NCBI GenBank assembly: GCA_030141605.1
Contig: JAQGDQ010001879.1
Coordinates: forward strand, 1-22,557
From: Tubiluchus corallicola
Lineage: Eukaryota > Priapulida > Priapulimorpha > Priapulimorphida > Tubiluchidae
Direction of reading: 5' to 3'
Length of the DNA: 22,557 nucleotides
Shown here: positions 1-10,682 of the stretch, piece after piece
How the letters are laid out: every line of letters begins with the position of its first letter
How positions within the stretch are numbered: position 1 is the first letter of the stretch
Program-made: the position numbers and the translations under genes
The notes under the pieces: model-generated
Database searches by the model: none
What the model saw: only the letters and a program-made list of their open reading frames with translations
What the model was told of the DNA's origin: nothing

Positions 1-618
<618 letters not shown>

Positions 619-1255
619 TAAAAATGAAAAAATATATGTAAGAGAAACTCGTGTTAATGTAACCTGAAATATGACGAATTCAAGTTTTTACCTTGAAAAA
701 TTTAACCGGCCACAGGAATTTCCATGCAATAGTTTCTATATAAGAAAAATACCCATTTGAAATACGCCAATTAAGCTAGTATGCAGCCGCATGTACAAAG
801 TTAGTGCAGTGGACAAAAGGTATAACAGGAGAATATACTTTAAACGTTTATTGATACAGAAGTTTCCACAGAAATATAGGTGAAATGATGTCTGCGTATA
901 ACGTCTTGTAAAACCCAACTGGTAGTACAGAATATAGCAAAACTAGAGCAACAGATCACTATTAGGTTAAACCCATTTTTAGAATAGGTAACAGATAGAT
1001 AGAAGCCATATGTACTACAGTAATAGCGGTTTTACAGGTTATTGCAAATTAAATGTATTTCTTATGATTTTCAGTCGTTCACAACGACAAAGGCTAAGGC
1101 TGCGTTACAAAGTGGCCATTATTGGCACCTGGGTACGTACTAAAAGGCCTTAGAGAAAACTTTGTCCCTCCAAGAGATATAAATCAACAATATTATGTAG
1201 TTCACCCAGTGTCTTAGTGTTGTCTTAATTTGTTTTGAACGAATAAAGATGTATG
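619..1255. other. Non-coding stretch, nothing recognised
   Basis: AT-rich single-copy-looking DNA. Only a short minus-strand open frame (736-918), with no domain-like features or sensible splice context. No repeat, RNA gene or promoter identified. Confidence 0.6.
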
Positions 1256-1375
1256 GATTGCTTTGTGCTGCCATCTATTGACTGTAGCAGTCAGTTACGA
1301 GTGATTGTGTTTGTAGATTGCTTTGTGCTGCCATCTGTTAACCGCATGTGTCACTTCCCAGTGACTGCGTTTTTT
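1256..1375. repeat. 60-bp tandem duplication, two diverged copies
   Basis: GATTGCTTTGTGCTGCCATC begins at 1256 and again at 1316, exactly 60 bp apart. The first 22 bp of each copy are identical; the rest (for example GTGATTGTGTTT versus GTGACTGCGTTT) is diverged. No coding potential seen. Confidence 0.85.
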
Positions 1376-1947
1376 GTGCTGTGTAACTAGCGATATTTTC
1401 TGCTATTTCAACTTTCCCTTCTACGATTTCGTTTCTGTGTCGTGTGCACAGTTTCTGTACTCAAAGAGTGACTGTGTTAGGAAGTAGCAAAATGCTGTAA
1501 TGTATTGGTTTAAAAAGTATTAAATTGAATTGACGTACAGTAGGAAAAAAGACAAAAATCGATTTTATGCAGTTGATTACGAGAAAATGCTCAAGGAAGA
1601 AGATAAACGAAAAAGAAAAAATCAGATACAATTTTTTGTCTATGGCTCAAGTTTGAGAGACTGATGTATTCACGAAATTATTATTTTTATCCTTGTGGTA
1701 TTTTTTTGTTTTTGGTAAGTCCGCAGTACGAATTTGTCCAATTTCTGCGTTTTTGTTGCTTTTGCTACTTTAATTTTGTCATACCACTCACGGAAATTTC
1801 AAACAACGTTATAAGTTTTAAAAATGGTAGATTTTTCCATTAAAATAATTTACTTATTAAATAGTGCCTTTACAATGTTTAAAACATTTTGCTTGCTAAA
1901 TTTTTGCCCTTAAAGCTGTGAAAATATTGAACACTGGCTGGATTTTC
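1376..1947. other. Non-coding stretch, nothing recognised
   Basis: AT-rich sequence with T-runs and no long open frame. It ends at the TTAA that borders the first MITE copy. Confidence 0.6.
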
Positions 1948-2412
1948 TTAACCCTTTTAGTCCCAAATAATTTTTTTAATAAGAAAATTTTTTTTGGCTT
2001 GCTACATTTGTTCAGTATGTCCATCTTGTTTACACATAATTGTTTTTTTCTACCTGTGCCCGTGTGCTAAATATAGCCTGTATCCCACGGGATACATTGA
2101 GATTCAATGGAAGCATGAAATGTGCTTCATTTTGCAACTGCTGATAATTTTTTAAAGTATTTAAGACATTTAGCATGCATGCTATGCTGATCTGTACAAA
2201 GTCGTCTCTAAAGTACTGTACCTTGCGCAGTTTTTTACGCTCCGTAGATTTTCTAGTTTGCCATTTTATCACCATTTTTAGTCTATTGTTATTGGCTTAA
2301 ATCAAAATAACTATTAACAGATCAAATAACCGTCAGTTTTAAAATTTTATTAATTTTAAAGGCAGAAAATATTCTCGTATCCCACGGGATACAACGGGTA
2401 TGAAAGGGTTAA
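1948..2412 (+). mobile_element. TTAA-flanked MITE, copy 1 (piggyBac-like ends)
   Basis: The element (CCC to GGG, 1952-2408) is bordered by TTAA on both sides (1948-1951, 2409-2412). Ends are inverted: CCCTTTTAGTCCC at the left and GGGTATGAAAGGG at the right. TTAA target duplication and CCC...GGG ends are hallmarks of the piggyBac superfamily. The 16-bp near-palindrome GTATCCCACGGGATAC occurs at 2080-2095 and again at 2377-2392, close to the right end. Two more copies lie at 10221-10682 and 14451-14916. It is non-autonomous: no transposase is visible, and the minus frame at 2030-2275 shows no transposase motif I recognise. Confidence 0.9.
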
Positions 2413-2562
2413 TCAGTTTATAGTGTGAATTAAAAATGGCACTTCTTATAAAAACAGACTCTTTTCAGAGAGAAAGTATTAACACAGAATGAATATACAG
2501 AGCTTTTCAAAATTATTGAAAATGGCTTTACAATGTGCCATTTTGAAGGAAATAGATCCTTA

Positions 2563-2960
2563 TTTATTTATTTTATTTTGTAATCTTCAGAGTACAATAC
2601 ACGAGTGACAAGGCAGTTGAAAAGTGAAATAAAATCATAAATGACTACTACAAAACAGTGCAGATTAAAACAAAGTGATGATAATAATATAAGTAGAAGA
2701 TTACGGTAAAAAACACAAAGACTTAGAATAACTGCTTACACGTGTCTGTTAAACAGCAAAAATTTGCTAAAATCAACATGACATAGCCGTTTTTTAAAAC
2801 AATTTTCTGTTGCCAGCATCACCAGTTGGAGCGTCATTCACATGTGATGGTAGTATATTCCATAAAGTTACAACGCTGAAGAAATGTTTGACGCAATTAA
2901 GTGAGCTTTCTTCGCCTCTAATTTCAAATGGTGGCCCCTTGTAGCATATCATATTGCCCA
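2563..2960 (-). mobile_element. 3' end of a non-LTR retrotransposon (LINE), degenerate
   Basis: Read on the minus strand, about 2940-2815 translates to a segment containing HFFSVVTLWNILPSHVNDAP. This is the C-terminal tail typical of CR1/Jockey-type reverse transcriptase ORFs (consensus around VxxWNSLPxxVV). Stops follow shortly after. The sequence ends in an A-rich AAATA-type tail around 2590-2563 (ACAAAATAAAATAAATAAAT on minus), a normal LINE 3' end. The copy is truncated at the 5' side and decayed. Confidence 0.75.
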
Positions 2961-3010
2961 ACATTAGGGTAAATTCTGCACTTCTGATTGGCTAAACGCA
3001 AGAGTTTTTC

Positions 3011-3067
3011 TTTATTATTATTATTATTATTATTATCGTCGTCGTCGTCGTCGTCGTCATTATCATT
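3011..3067. repeat. Compound microsatellite (TTA)n(TCG)n
   Basis: About nine TTA/ATT triplets are followed by seven TCG triplets and then ATTATCATT. The switch from an AT-only to a CpG-containing triplet within one tract is visible directly. Confidence 0.95.
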
Positions 3068-3480
3068 GTAATGTGTACGCTCAAACCAAATTTGCGTTCC
3101 CATATCTATGTTAGTTTATTCTGCAAAAATACAAATTTTCTGTAGTCTACAATTACTACATCTACAAATCTAGTGAAATAAAAGTGCTAGAAAATAAGTG
3201 CTACAGATTACTATGTTACACTAAAAAGCTAAAATGCATACATATATTGTTGGTCCAATATTGAGTCGAGAAAAAGCCAGAATGTCAGTAAAAGGTAGCA
3301 GTATAATTATAAGTTAATTTTTAAATGTAACAGAGACGTGTGTACTTAACAAGTTCCACCTATACAATGTCAGAGTAGAAAAAGTAGTCTAGCTTGTTGA
3401 ACTACAGTCTAATATATTGTGGCGTCTAATGCATATACTACCTTGAGAAGGGGTAATGGACCAAAACATTTGTACCTGCA
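3068..3480. other. Non-coding stretch, nothing recognised
   Basis: AT-rich DNA between two microsatellites. No open frame of note and no recognised element. Confidence 0.6.
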
Positions 3481-3486
3481 ACAATC

Positions 3487-3543
<57 letters not shown>

Positions 3544-3544
3544 T
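3481..3544. repeat. Compound microsatellite (ATTATC)n(ATT)n
   Basis: ATTATC units pass directly into at least eight ATT triplets. The minus-strand poly-Asn/Asp-Asn open frame across it (3409-3603) is an artefact of this repeat. Confidence 0.95.
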
Positions 3545-3870
3545 ATTGCTGATTTATAAAGCGCTTTATACTTGTAAAAATACGATGTAATGACGCTGAA
3601 CATGCATAAATGAAATTAAAAGTGCAAGGTAATGGTAACTGAATCTAGTAAATAAAAAGTGTTACATGCATAAAGGTAAAATCATTAAAAATTGCGATAT
3701 TCTAAAATCTGCCACAAATTAAATGCTAATCTAAATAGTTTTGGTAAATATTTAAAATCTTCAAATCGTCTTACGTTGTTGCGAGTTTAATAGTTGGTAG
3801 GAGATTCCTAAAGTGTGGGGGCAGCTGATTTTGAAAGCCCAACACCAAATGTAGCTTTGGTTGTAACACT
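3545..3870. repeat. Degenerate dispersed repeat headed by a 16-bp palindrome
   Basis: Starts just after the ATT microsatellite with TATAAAGCGCTTTATA (3555-3570), a perfect 16-bp palindrome. Further along, around 3796-3870, GGAGATTCCTAAAGTGTGGG and the sequence after it resemble a widespread animal repeat with GCGCTTTA and 'agagggtgggggcagc' blocks. I recognise the style but not a family name, and it is heavily decayed. A repeat library search would settle it. Confidence 0.35.
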
Positions 3871-3909
3871 TGGGGTTTCTTACAGAAGTGGTTCGTTACT
3901 GCGGCGTAG

Positions 3910-4120
3910 GGAGTAGCTAGGGTGTAGGATGGAGTAGCTAGGGTGTAGGATGGAGTAGCTAGGGTGCAGGAGGGAGTAGCTAGGGTGTAGGAGGGAGTAG
4001 CTAGGGTGTAGGAGGGAGTAGCTAGGGTGTAGGATGGAGTAGCTAGGGTGTAGGAGGGGAGAAACTAGGGTGTAGGATAGAGTAGCTAGGGTGTAGGAGG
4101 GAGTAGCTAGGGTGTAGGAC
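3910..4120. repeat. 21-bp minisatellite, ten copies
   Basis: Ten units of GGAGTAGCTAGGGTGTAGGA plus T or G. One unit (around 4058-4079) has a 1-bp insertion and an AGAAACT variant. Because the unit is a multiple of three, the minus strand stays open as a heptapeptide repeat (LLHPSYS, 3880-4155); this is not evidence of a gene. Confidence 0.95.
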
Positions 4121-4624
4121 GTAACCATTTTTGTGTAAGGGTGGAGCGGAGCCATTTAAAGACTTGAAAACAATTAAACTGCGTACGGAAGACTTCTATT
4201 TTATGCCTCGTAGCAGCTCATACAATTTTTGATGAGTTAATGCTACTGAATTTGCTGAGTATGCCTGACGCCGTTAGCTAGGTTTATAACAGCAAATCAG
4301 GCGCGCCATTGGTTAAAACTTAAAAGGCGTCATTGCCTAATGTAAAGACACTACAAGAAGCGACTTATCTGCTGCGCAAGTGTAGTCAAGTTAAAATGTA
4401 AATTTAAACATTTTTTGCTATTTTCATGAAGATTAGTGTAAATGAAGTGTTGGACCTCAGATTTAAATGCCGCGCAACAAACACATCCCGTATACGTCGT
4501 ATAAAACCCGCCTTAAAGTCACTGATTAGTGATAACATATGGTGATTGTTTTTAAAAAACTGTGCAGCTTACAAGCTCAAAAAGTTCTTGAATTTAGTGG
4601 GGTACTGCACATGTCGAAAATTCA
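4121..4624. other. 3' flank of the first lectin gene
   Basis: Lies downstream (minus sense) of the lectin stop codon at 4625 and should include its 3' UTR. No AATAAA on the minus strand was found close to the stop. No other feature seen. Confidence 0.5.
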
Positions 4625-6805
4625 TCAAAGTTCACAAATCGGCAAGCGGCCAGAATCACAGTCGACGTCATTCCATTGAAAACCGTGATCGGATCTTAAT
4701 TCTACGCAGTCTTCGATACCATCACTGTTATTCGGCTCTTCATCGGCCCAGTTATGATACTGGAAATATTGTCCAGTGCCGTGCCAGTAGAAATAGTCTG
4801 TCCCCTTACTTCGTTTTCCACCGGTCCAGAACGAGTAGCCATTGGCTGTAATTAAACAATCAATTAATCATTATAATCTTAATGTCAAGATTAATGATGA
4901 TGTTATTAAGTATTAATGATATTAATTATTGTTAATTATCATCGTATACAATTTATGATTTAAGTGTTCACTGCATATGACTTGTTCAATGAATAAAACA
5001 ATTTTTGTCGCATTTCTTATATATATATAATATATAATATATTATTATATATAATATATATATATATATATATTAATTCTTTATTTGTCATTAAAATGGT
5101 TCACTCATTATAATAAAATTGAGTTATCCTCAGCGTAATGTTAAAATAACACTGTTCAAGACAAATGCGTCCAGTGCATACTAAAAAAACTAAAGTGCAA
5201 AACTAAGGCCTAATTATATACAATAAATGAACATATTTACAAACACAATATTAGAATATTTTTACAAAGCAATATTACAAAAATACATTAAATTTTACAT
5301 GACATATTTTACACTATATATACATTTGACATGACACAATTAACAGAAACATGCTTTACATTACATAAATTTCACTCATTACATTTACACTATTTATACA
5401 TTTGACATTACGAAACTAACATAACACGTATTACATTACGTAATTTTTTTTAAAATGTTTACATTTTTAATCGTTATATGGAGTCAGGGGCGGGGGTAGA
5501 TGAAAGTGGAGTCTGTGTAATTAGTATCAGATGCACAATGTGGAAGTTGAAACCTGTTATATTGATATTCTTTTAATTTCTCTTTAAAGTGGTGGAGAGA
5601 TTCTATTAGTTTTATTTCACTGGGTAGTAAGTTCCATAAATGTATGGCCTGTTTTGATATAGGAATTTACATCATTCTTTGTTATAAAAGCGAGTTTGCA
5701 GTCCAAAAGTTGTAGGTGATCGTATCGACAAGTGTCATTATCAATGCTAGAAATTTAGCCAAAAGAAATAATCAGTATATTTATGACACTGCGATTATCA
5801 AGACTCAGAATATCGTTACAAAATCGAAAGAGTGAAATTTTACTTACCAGTATACAAGTAGTAAGATCCTAGAAAGAGATTTTATAAAGAAAGCGTAAAT
5901 AAATTTGTACTTTATACGCAAGATTTAGGGGGAAAATCACAGCCATAAGCAAACGTTCACAGCTATTGTAATAAGCGTGTATTGGCTTAATTTCTAGCAT
6001 TGATTGTGTGGAAACGATCGTCTGCACTCCGTGTTGATACCTAGAGGCTGACTCTTTCATGTATAAACTGTAGTAGAATCGTATCTCCTTGGCAAACTTC
6101 TTACGATCAGGATCGGATTATGACATTTTGGGGCCCCTAGGCTAATGAAATTGCCCTCTCAGATGTAGGCCTCTTTTATCTTAGATAAGAGGCTTCAAAC
6201 AATGGCCCTTTGTCTCAAATCTAGGGCGTCAAACAGGGGCCCTTATCTCAAATTCAGGGCGTCAAACAGGGGCCCTTATCTCAAATTCAGGGCGTCAAAC
6301 GGATGCCCTTTATTTCAGTAAAAGACTTCAAACAGAGCTCTTTAACTCAAATAAGGGTGACTTCTTTAAAACTGGGTATTCGGACTCCAGGGTGTCCCTT
6401 TTTTAAAGTGGAAATTTTATTTTAAGTTAACTGAATTATTAAACTTGTTGTATTTGAAAATCTTTTAGCAGGGCCCGTCAAACTTGAGGGACTTTAGGCT
6501 GCAGCCTATACTAGCCTATAGAATAATCCATCTCTGTTTGTGATAATGGTTTGTGAGGCATAATGGTTAGTTGTTATGCTTTGAAACAAAATTCACACAT
6601 AACCAATCAGGATTGTGTATTCGAGAAGAGTAAATGTTTTAATCTACCGTGCTCTTCCTAGGAATTTAACAGTGTTATGTAATGCTTAGCAGTTGTCTTT
6701 ACAGTTCAGCAATCGTTGCATTAATAATTAATTTTCAGCTCGCACAAGAGAGTGAGTGCATGCATTAAAGAGTGAGAGAGAGAGAGATTATTATTATCAT
6801 CATAC

Positions 6806-6887
<82 letters not shown>

Positions 6888-7614
6888 TCATCATCATCCA
6901 TCATCACCATCACCACCACCACCATCACCACCATTACCATCATCATCACCATCACCATCATCATCACCATCATCATCATCATTCTTTACAGTTCAGCAAT
7001 CGTTGCATTAATAATTAATTTTCAGCTCGCACATTAGTTTTCTATAAATATTAGTAAGGCCTCCTTTTCTTACCGTTCTCATTCAACTCGAACGTTTTAT
7101 GAATCAAGCCCAAAATGGAGTAGTGCTCAAAGGCATTTTCGATACTCAACAGCTTTGCTCCAAGCATACTGCACTTGCTATTGGCGGTTGCCCACGTGGT
7201 CATGTCTGAACTTCCTGTAAGAATCTTGTAACATCCCCCGGCGGCGTAGTCGAATTCTCCTGGACAGGAGTTGCACGAGCAGTTCGAATCTGGTAACTCG
7301 TTTCTTGCTCTCCTTACTTGAACTTGTATCGGTATTGCAGCTACTTCATTGATAGGATCAACCCATTTCTCTGCCATATCAGCCATATCATCCCAAGGTT
7401 CAGCTTTATCATCCCAAGGTTCAGCTTTATCACTCGAAGGTTCAGGTTTATCATCCCAAGCTTCAACTTCATCATCCCAAGGTTCAGCTTTATCATCCGG
7501 AACCAGAAGTTCAGCCATTCCGGTCAAATGCTCTTCCTCTTTGAGGATGGAAGATTCGTGTGAGCCTAATAAAAAGCTCAGAGCGCAAAGTGTTATAATC
7601 ACCGTCTTCTCCAT
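4625..7614 (-). CDS. Secreted C-type lectin domain protein, two exons
   Basis: Spliced gene: exon 1 7614-7074, intron 7073-4846 (GTAAGA donor, AATTACAG acceptor, phase 1), exon 2 4845-4625; 762 nt encode 253 aa. The start has a good context (A at -3, G at +4) and leads into a signal peptide (about 1-20). Residues 41-82 are an acidic stalk of 7-residue repeats (DKAEPWD type). Residues 117-251 form a long-form C-type lectin domain: Cys117-Cys128 extra pair, Cys148, EPN 217-219, Cys227, WND 238-240, Cys243, Cys251. EPN and WND are the classical calcium and mannose-type sugar ligands, so sugar binding is plausible (family knowledge). Cys112 and Cys114 lie just before the domain and could link subunits. 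The paralogue at 12401-14106 has the same exon structure. It probably acts outside the cell; the specific ligand is unknown. Confidence 0.9.
5017..5074. repeat. TA-rich microsatellite
   Basis: TATATA/AATATAT tract in the intron of the first lectin gene. It lies at the 3' end of a minus-strand LINE remnant and may be that element's tail. Confidence 0.85.
5075..5745 (-). mobile_element. 3' end of a LINE, frameshifted
   Basis: The minus strand from about 5745 to 5500 encodes a reverse transcriptase C-terminal tail in two frames: RYDHLQLLDCKLAFITKND, then after a frameshift QAIHLWNLLPSEI and a Lys-rich helix. The WN-LLP-EI motif is typical of CR1/Jockey-like ORF2 ends. A putative 3' UTR of about 400 bp follows and ends with AATAAAG before the TA tract at 5074-5017. 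Within this UTR, 5311-5386 and 5387-5462 are a diverged 76-bp tandem duplication (ACACTAT[A/T]TATACATTTGACAT). It sits in the lectin intron, antisense-neutral (same strand as the gene). Confidence 0.78.
5746..6107. other. Intronic sequence, nothing recognised
   Basis: Part of the first lectin intron between the LINE remnant and the hAT-like element. The 63-codon minus frame at 5869-6060 shows no domain features. Confidence 0.55.
6108..6536. mobile_element. hAT-like MITE with internal 33-bp repeats
   Basis: The left end CAGGATCGGATTATG (6108) and the reverse complement of the right end, CAGAGATGGATTATT (ending 6536), form imperfect terminal inverted repeats beginning CAG. Flanking 8-mers CTTACGAT (6100-6107) and TTTGTGAT (6537-6544) match at 5 of 8 positions, all differences being transitions, as expected of a decayed 8-bp hAT target duplication. 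The GGGGCCCCTAGGCT and GGCTGCAGCCTA blocks resemble common invertebrate hAT MITEs. Inside, a roughly 33-bp unit (containing CAAACAGGGGCCCTTATCTC) is repeated about three to four times at 6195-6345. No transposase. Confidence 0.6.
6696..7033. repeat. 51-bp direct duplication bracketing an ATC microsatellite
   Basis: A 51-bp segment starting TCTTTACAGTTCAGCAATCG is present identically at 6696-6746 and 6983-7033. Between them are a short AG tract (about 6768-6787) and a long (ATC)n tract (about 6795-6981) with CCATCA and CACCAC interruptions. The His-rich and Ile-rich open frames here come from the microsatellite. The right copy ends 38 bp from the exon-1 splice donor of the lectin gene. Confidence 0.93.
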
Positions 7615-7770
7615 TATAAGACACAGGCTGGTTTCTTGTAGCGACGCGAAAGCTAGTAGGCAAAAGTTAAGTAGGCCTTATCGTGCTTGTAGGAGCACCT
7701 TTATTTGCTATTTATGTTTAACACACTGATAAAGTAAGCATTAACTTACTGATAAAATTGACAGTTCCTA
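7615..7770 (-). promoter_or_regulatory. Putative promoter region of the first lectin gene
   Basis: Upstream of the ATG at 7614, the minus strand carries ATAAATAG (7715-7708) and nearby CAAATAAAGG, weak TATA-like elements about 90-100 bp before the start codon. The TSS is not determinable by eye. A small hairpin GTGCT/AGCAC lies near 7683-7698. Confidence 0.3.
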
Positions 7771-7790
7771 GTATTGTAAGTAAACCGTTA

Positions 7791-7970
7791 GTCATAAGTC
7801 ATAAGTCATTTATTTCACCTTACACATTTACAATGGTTAAATATACAATATCTAGTGAAAGGGCCTACAATGGGTATAATACAAATAAGAAATACTGCAC
7901 AGGAAAAGCCTCAAGCACTGTTCACTTATACACGAAGGTAAATGTGTTGCGGGCAATCAAAAAGCAGGGC
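7791..7970 (-). mobile_element. Probable LINE 3' UTR and tail
   Basis: On the minus strand the sequence reads GGTGAAATAAATGACTTATG, with ACTTATG present three times at 7808-7791. AATAAA followed by a short tandem tail is typical of CR1/L2-like 3' ends, and the LINE end at 9004-9677 has a similar ACTTAT tail. No reverse transcriptase coding remains, so the right boundary is a guess. Confidence 0.4.
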
Positions 7971-9003
7971 TTGTTAGATTGTCCCACACAGTGAAAGAAA
8001 AAAATAGTAATGGAGATAATCTGAAAATTTAAAGTGAATCGTGATAAAAAAACATTAGTGCTTAAAATGGAATGATGTAATGAATGAAGCTCATATATGG
8101 GATGATATAAAAGATAGAAAGACTATTATTTTTTAATAGTATGTAAAATTAAAATAACGTTTGTTGGACTTACCATGTAATAGCATTAGGGAAGTGTACT
8201 GTAGACTACATTAGGGTAGGGAAGTTTAAATATGATGTTTGCTCAGAGTTGCACGATATGATTAGACTTTAGCAGTTGATGACGCCGTTATATAATGTCA
8301 GAAGAACATTGACGCATATTGAATGTTCCTGTGGACTTTAGCACTGCATAATTGTATTGTTTAGGAAACAATTTGATGATATACATTTTGTTATGCAGTT
8401 GTGCCATAATGAATGTTTTTTTGAGACTTAGACTTAGCAGAAAGTTGTAGTATCTTGGGCAGGTGCTGCCATCTTTTGGTTGTTTGCCTGTAAAATTAAT
8501 TTACCTATTTCTTAAGTTGTTTACTCTACTATCTATTTACTTACCATTTGCTGGGTTTCAACTAGAGTTAATGAGGTGTAACAGGAGTCCTGGCTATTGT
8601 ATGTTGGGCAGTAGTAGTTCAGGTTTCAAATTTCATAATGTAGTTTAAGGTATGCTGGCTACAAATTATATTTTGTGGTTTTTTATTTACCTAAACTGAG
8701 GTTAGTGCTTTAAATTTAATTTTTGTTGTAGTGTAGTGAATTATTAAGTTCTAAATGTTGCTTTTTACTTTTATTATTTCAGACTGAAATTTATGTTGAA
8801 ACCCCCCCCCCCCTCTGCACCAGCTTCACTTCTTCTTTTTTTTGATAATAAAGGAAATCAACCTGTACCAAAGTGTTCATCATTTTTTTATTGAGGTTAT
8901 GGGTTACAGACAGACAGACAGACAAACTGGACGAAACAATAATAGTGAACGATAAACCATGTTGTTGAATAAGAAAATTTTATGCGTTTAATTATGTAGC
9001 TGG
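7971..9003. other. Non-coding stretch, short homopolymer and microsatellite only
   Basis: No gene recognised. It contains a 12-bp C run (8802-8813) and a short CAGA repeat (about 8907-8924). Short plus-strand frames (e.g. 8463-8648) lack recognisable features. Confidence 0.6.
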
Positions 9004-9677
9004 AATTACAATATCGTTAGATTGTTTGAAAATCCAGTCAAGATAAATGTAAAAAAATACAATACCAGACATAATGAATATATACCAAGACGTTGTAGAA
9101 CAAATATGGCGAAACACTTCATTAGCTATATGGGACCAGTCCTATGGAATAGACTAAGCCGCAATTCAAAATGTAGTCACTCCCTTTCAACTTTAAAAAA
9201 ACTGTCAGAAAAGAAATATTTCAAAAGTATTGAGAGTAACACAGTTTGATAATGGTAATAACCTGCATTCTTTTTCCACAGTAATCTTAATAAAACGTGA
9301 CTATGCTCAACAGGTTACTGAACACTTTATAATCATGATCACAGTTTTTCTTAGTTCTCGCTCCATTTCATCTTTCATTCACTACTCCCCCCCACACTTT
9401 TATGTATATATTATTATTATTTCAATTATTAATCACTTTTTTAAGATTTCCACGTACTGTTTGGCCTGTCAAGCTATGCTTTTAGGCTCAAACTGTATGC
9501 ATCAAAATTATTCTGTAATGTAATTTGCACATGTATATGCTGCATAAGAATCTCTTTTGTAACTTTCTGGATAATATTGTATTTATATTTATATTTACTT
9601 CAGTGAAATTTATCTGTATTTTTATTATAACTGTTAGATGCAGAGTGGAAATAAATAAACTTATACTTATACTTATT
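9004..9677 (+). mobile_element. 5'-truncated LINE, reverse transcriptase C-terminus and 3' UTR
   Basis: The plus frame 9022-9249 encodes a 75-aa stretch with YNTRHNEYIPRRCRTNMAKH, then GPVLWNRLSRN and LKKLSEKKYF. This is the standard tail of Jockey/CR1-like ORF2 proteins (R-x-N-x-x-x-x-F...GP-x-x-WN-x-L). A roughly 400-bp 3' UTR follows, ending in AATAAATAAAC and a short ACTTAT tail (9659-9677). The left boundary is uncertain because no target duplication was identified. Confidence 0.8.
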
Positions 9678-10048
9678 GTGACTGGATACCACATATTTAT
9701 GAACCATTGCCGCTTATTAACCATTACGTTAATATTTGTTGTGGAATAACCAGTAATGGTTTATTAACTTCTAGTGTTCACAGTCATAATGTAACGATAT
9801 TGTTAATTCTAACAAAAGTAGAGTTGATACAATTTGTACCTCCCTTCTGTGATATGGTACAGCTGGTACAGGATGAGAGTTTATGCCTGCTGTGCCAAGC
9901 TGAGCCTGTAACGCCATTAGCAGAACGTATAAGTTCTAATTGCTAGGTCTTGAGTTCAAGTCTGGACTGACTCAAAAATTTACAGTATTTTTTTCTATCG
10001 TCAACTTATTAGTCGTTACAATAATGGTTCAGAATACAAGATGATTTG
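9678..10048. other. Non-coding stretch with weak inverted motifs
   Basis: Contains small inverted pairs: AACCATTAC (about 9718-9726) with GTAATGGTT (about 9752-9760), and ATTGTGACTG near 9675 with CAGTCATAAT near 9781. No gene or firm element. Confidence 0.4.
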
Positions 10049-10157
10049 ATTTATTTTTCGTTCATTAAATTATAACCAGAGATTAATTAAATGTTTATAG
10101 AAATAATTCTCAATAGTTCATTAATTTCTGGTTGTAACTCATTGAATGAAAAATAAT
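10049..10157. repeat. Imperfect 41-bp hairpin (foldback or small MITE)
   Basis: The left arm 10049-10090 (starts ATTTATTTTTCGTTCATTAA) pairs with the right arm 10117-10157 over about 41 bp, with roughly 80% complementarity and a loop of about 26 nt. Both arms share AACCAGA[G/A]ATTAAT. It could be a tiny MITE or, if transcribed, a precursor-like hairpin RNA; only the inverted repeat is seen. Confidence 0.75.
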
Positions 10158-10220
10158 TTTCCTTCATTTTGCATTTTTATCTTAACTATGTCAGCCTGGT
10201 GCACCTTTGGTCAGACCTAA

Positions 10221-10682
10221 TTAACCCTTTCAGTCCCAAATTGTTTTTTAATAAGAAAATTTTTTTTCATCTGGTACTTTTGTTCAGTATGTCCATCTTG
10301 TTTACACATAATAATTATTTTTTTTCTACCTGTGCCCGCATGCTAAATATAGTCTGTGTCCCACGGGATACATTGGGATTCAATGGAAGCATGAAATGTG
10401 CTTCATTTTGCAACTGCTGATAATTTTTTAAAGTATTTAAGACATTTAGTATGCATGCTATGCTGATCTGTACAAAGTCATCTCTAAAGTTCTGTACCTT
10501 GCGCAGTTTTTTTATGCTATGTAGATTTTCTAGTTTGTCATTTTATCACCATTTTAGTCTATTGTTATTGACTTAAATCAAAATAACTATTAACAGATCA
10601 AATAACTGTCAGTTTTAAAATTTTATTTATTTATTAAAATATTCTCGTATCCCACGGGATACAACGGGTATGAAAGGGTTAA
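10221..10682 (+). mobile_element. TTAA-flanked MITE, copy 2
   Basis: Same element as 1948-2412, same orientation: TTAA 10221-10224 and 10679-10682, ends CCCTTTCAGTCCC and GGGTATGAAAGGG. The internal GTATCCCACGGGATAC is intact near the right end; the left internal copy reads GTGTCCCACGGGATAC. The plus open frame 10169-10420 crosses the element boundary and is not a gene. Confidence 0.92.

Noticed and set aside
2030-2275. 81-aa frame inside MITE copy 1 as a transposase remnant
   Set aside because: Not conserved as an open frame in copies 2 and 3 and shows no transposase motif I can recognise.
4546-4851. Plus-strand 101-aa frame
   Set aside because: Antisense shadow of lectin exon 2, which has clear domain motifs on the minus strand.
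6756-7037. His-rich and Ile-rich open frames
   Set aside because: Translation of the (ATC)n tract inside the lectin intron.
9895-9975. tRNA-like segment (TAGCAGAACG at 9918, GAGTTCAAGTCTGG at 9952)
   Set aside because: Box spacing of about 34 nt is too short for a tRNA, and no acceptor stem was found; possibly a decayed tRNA-SINE, but not supportable.
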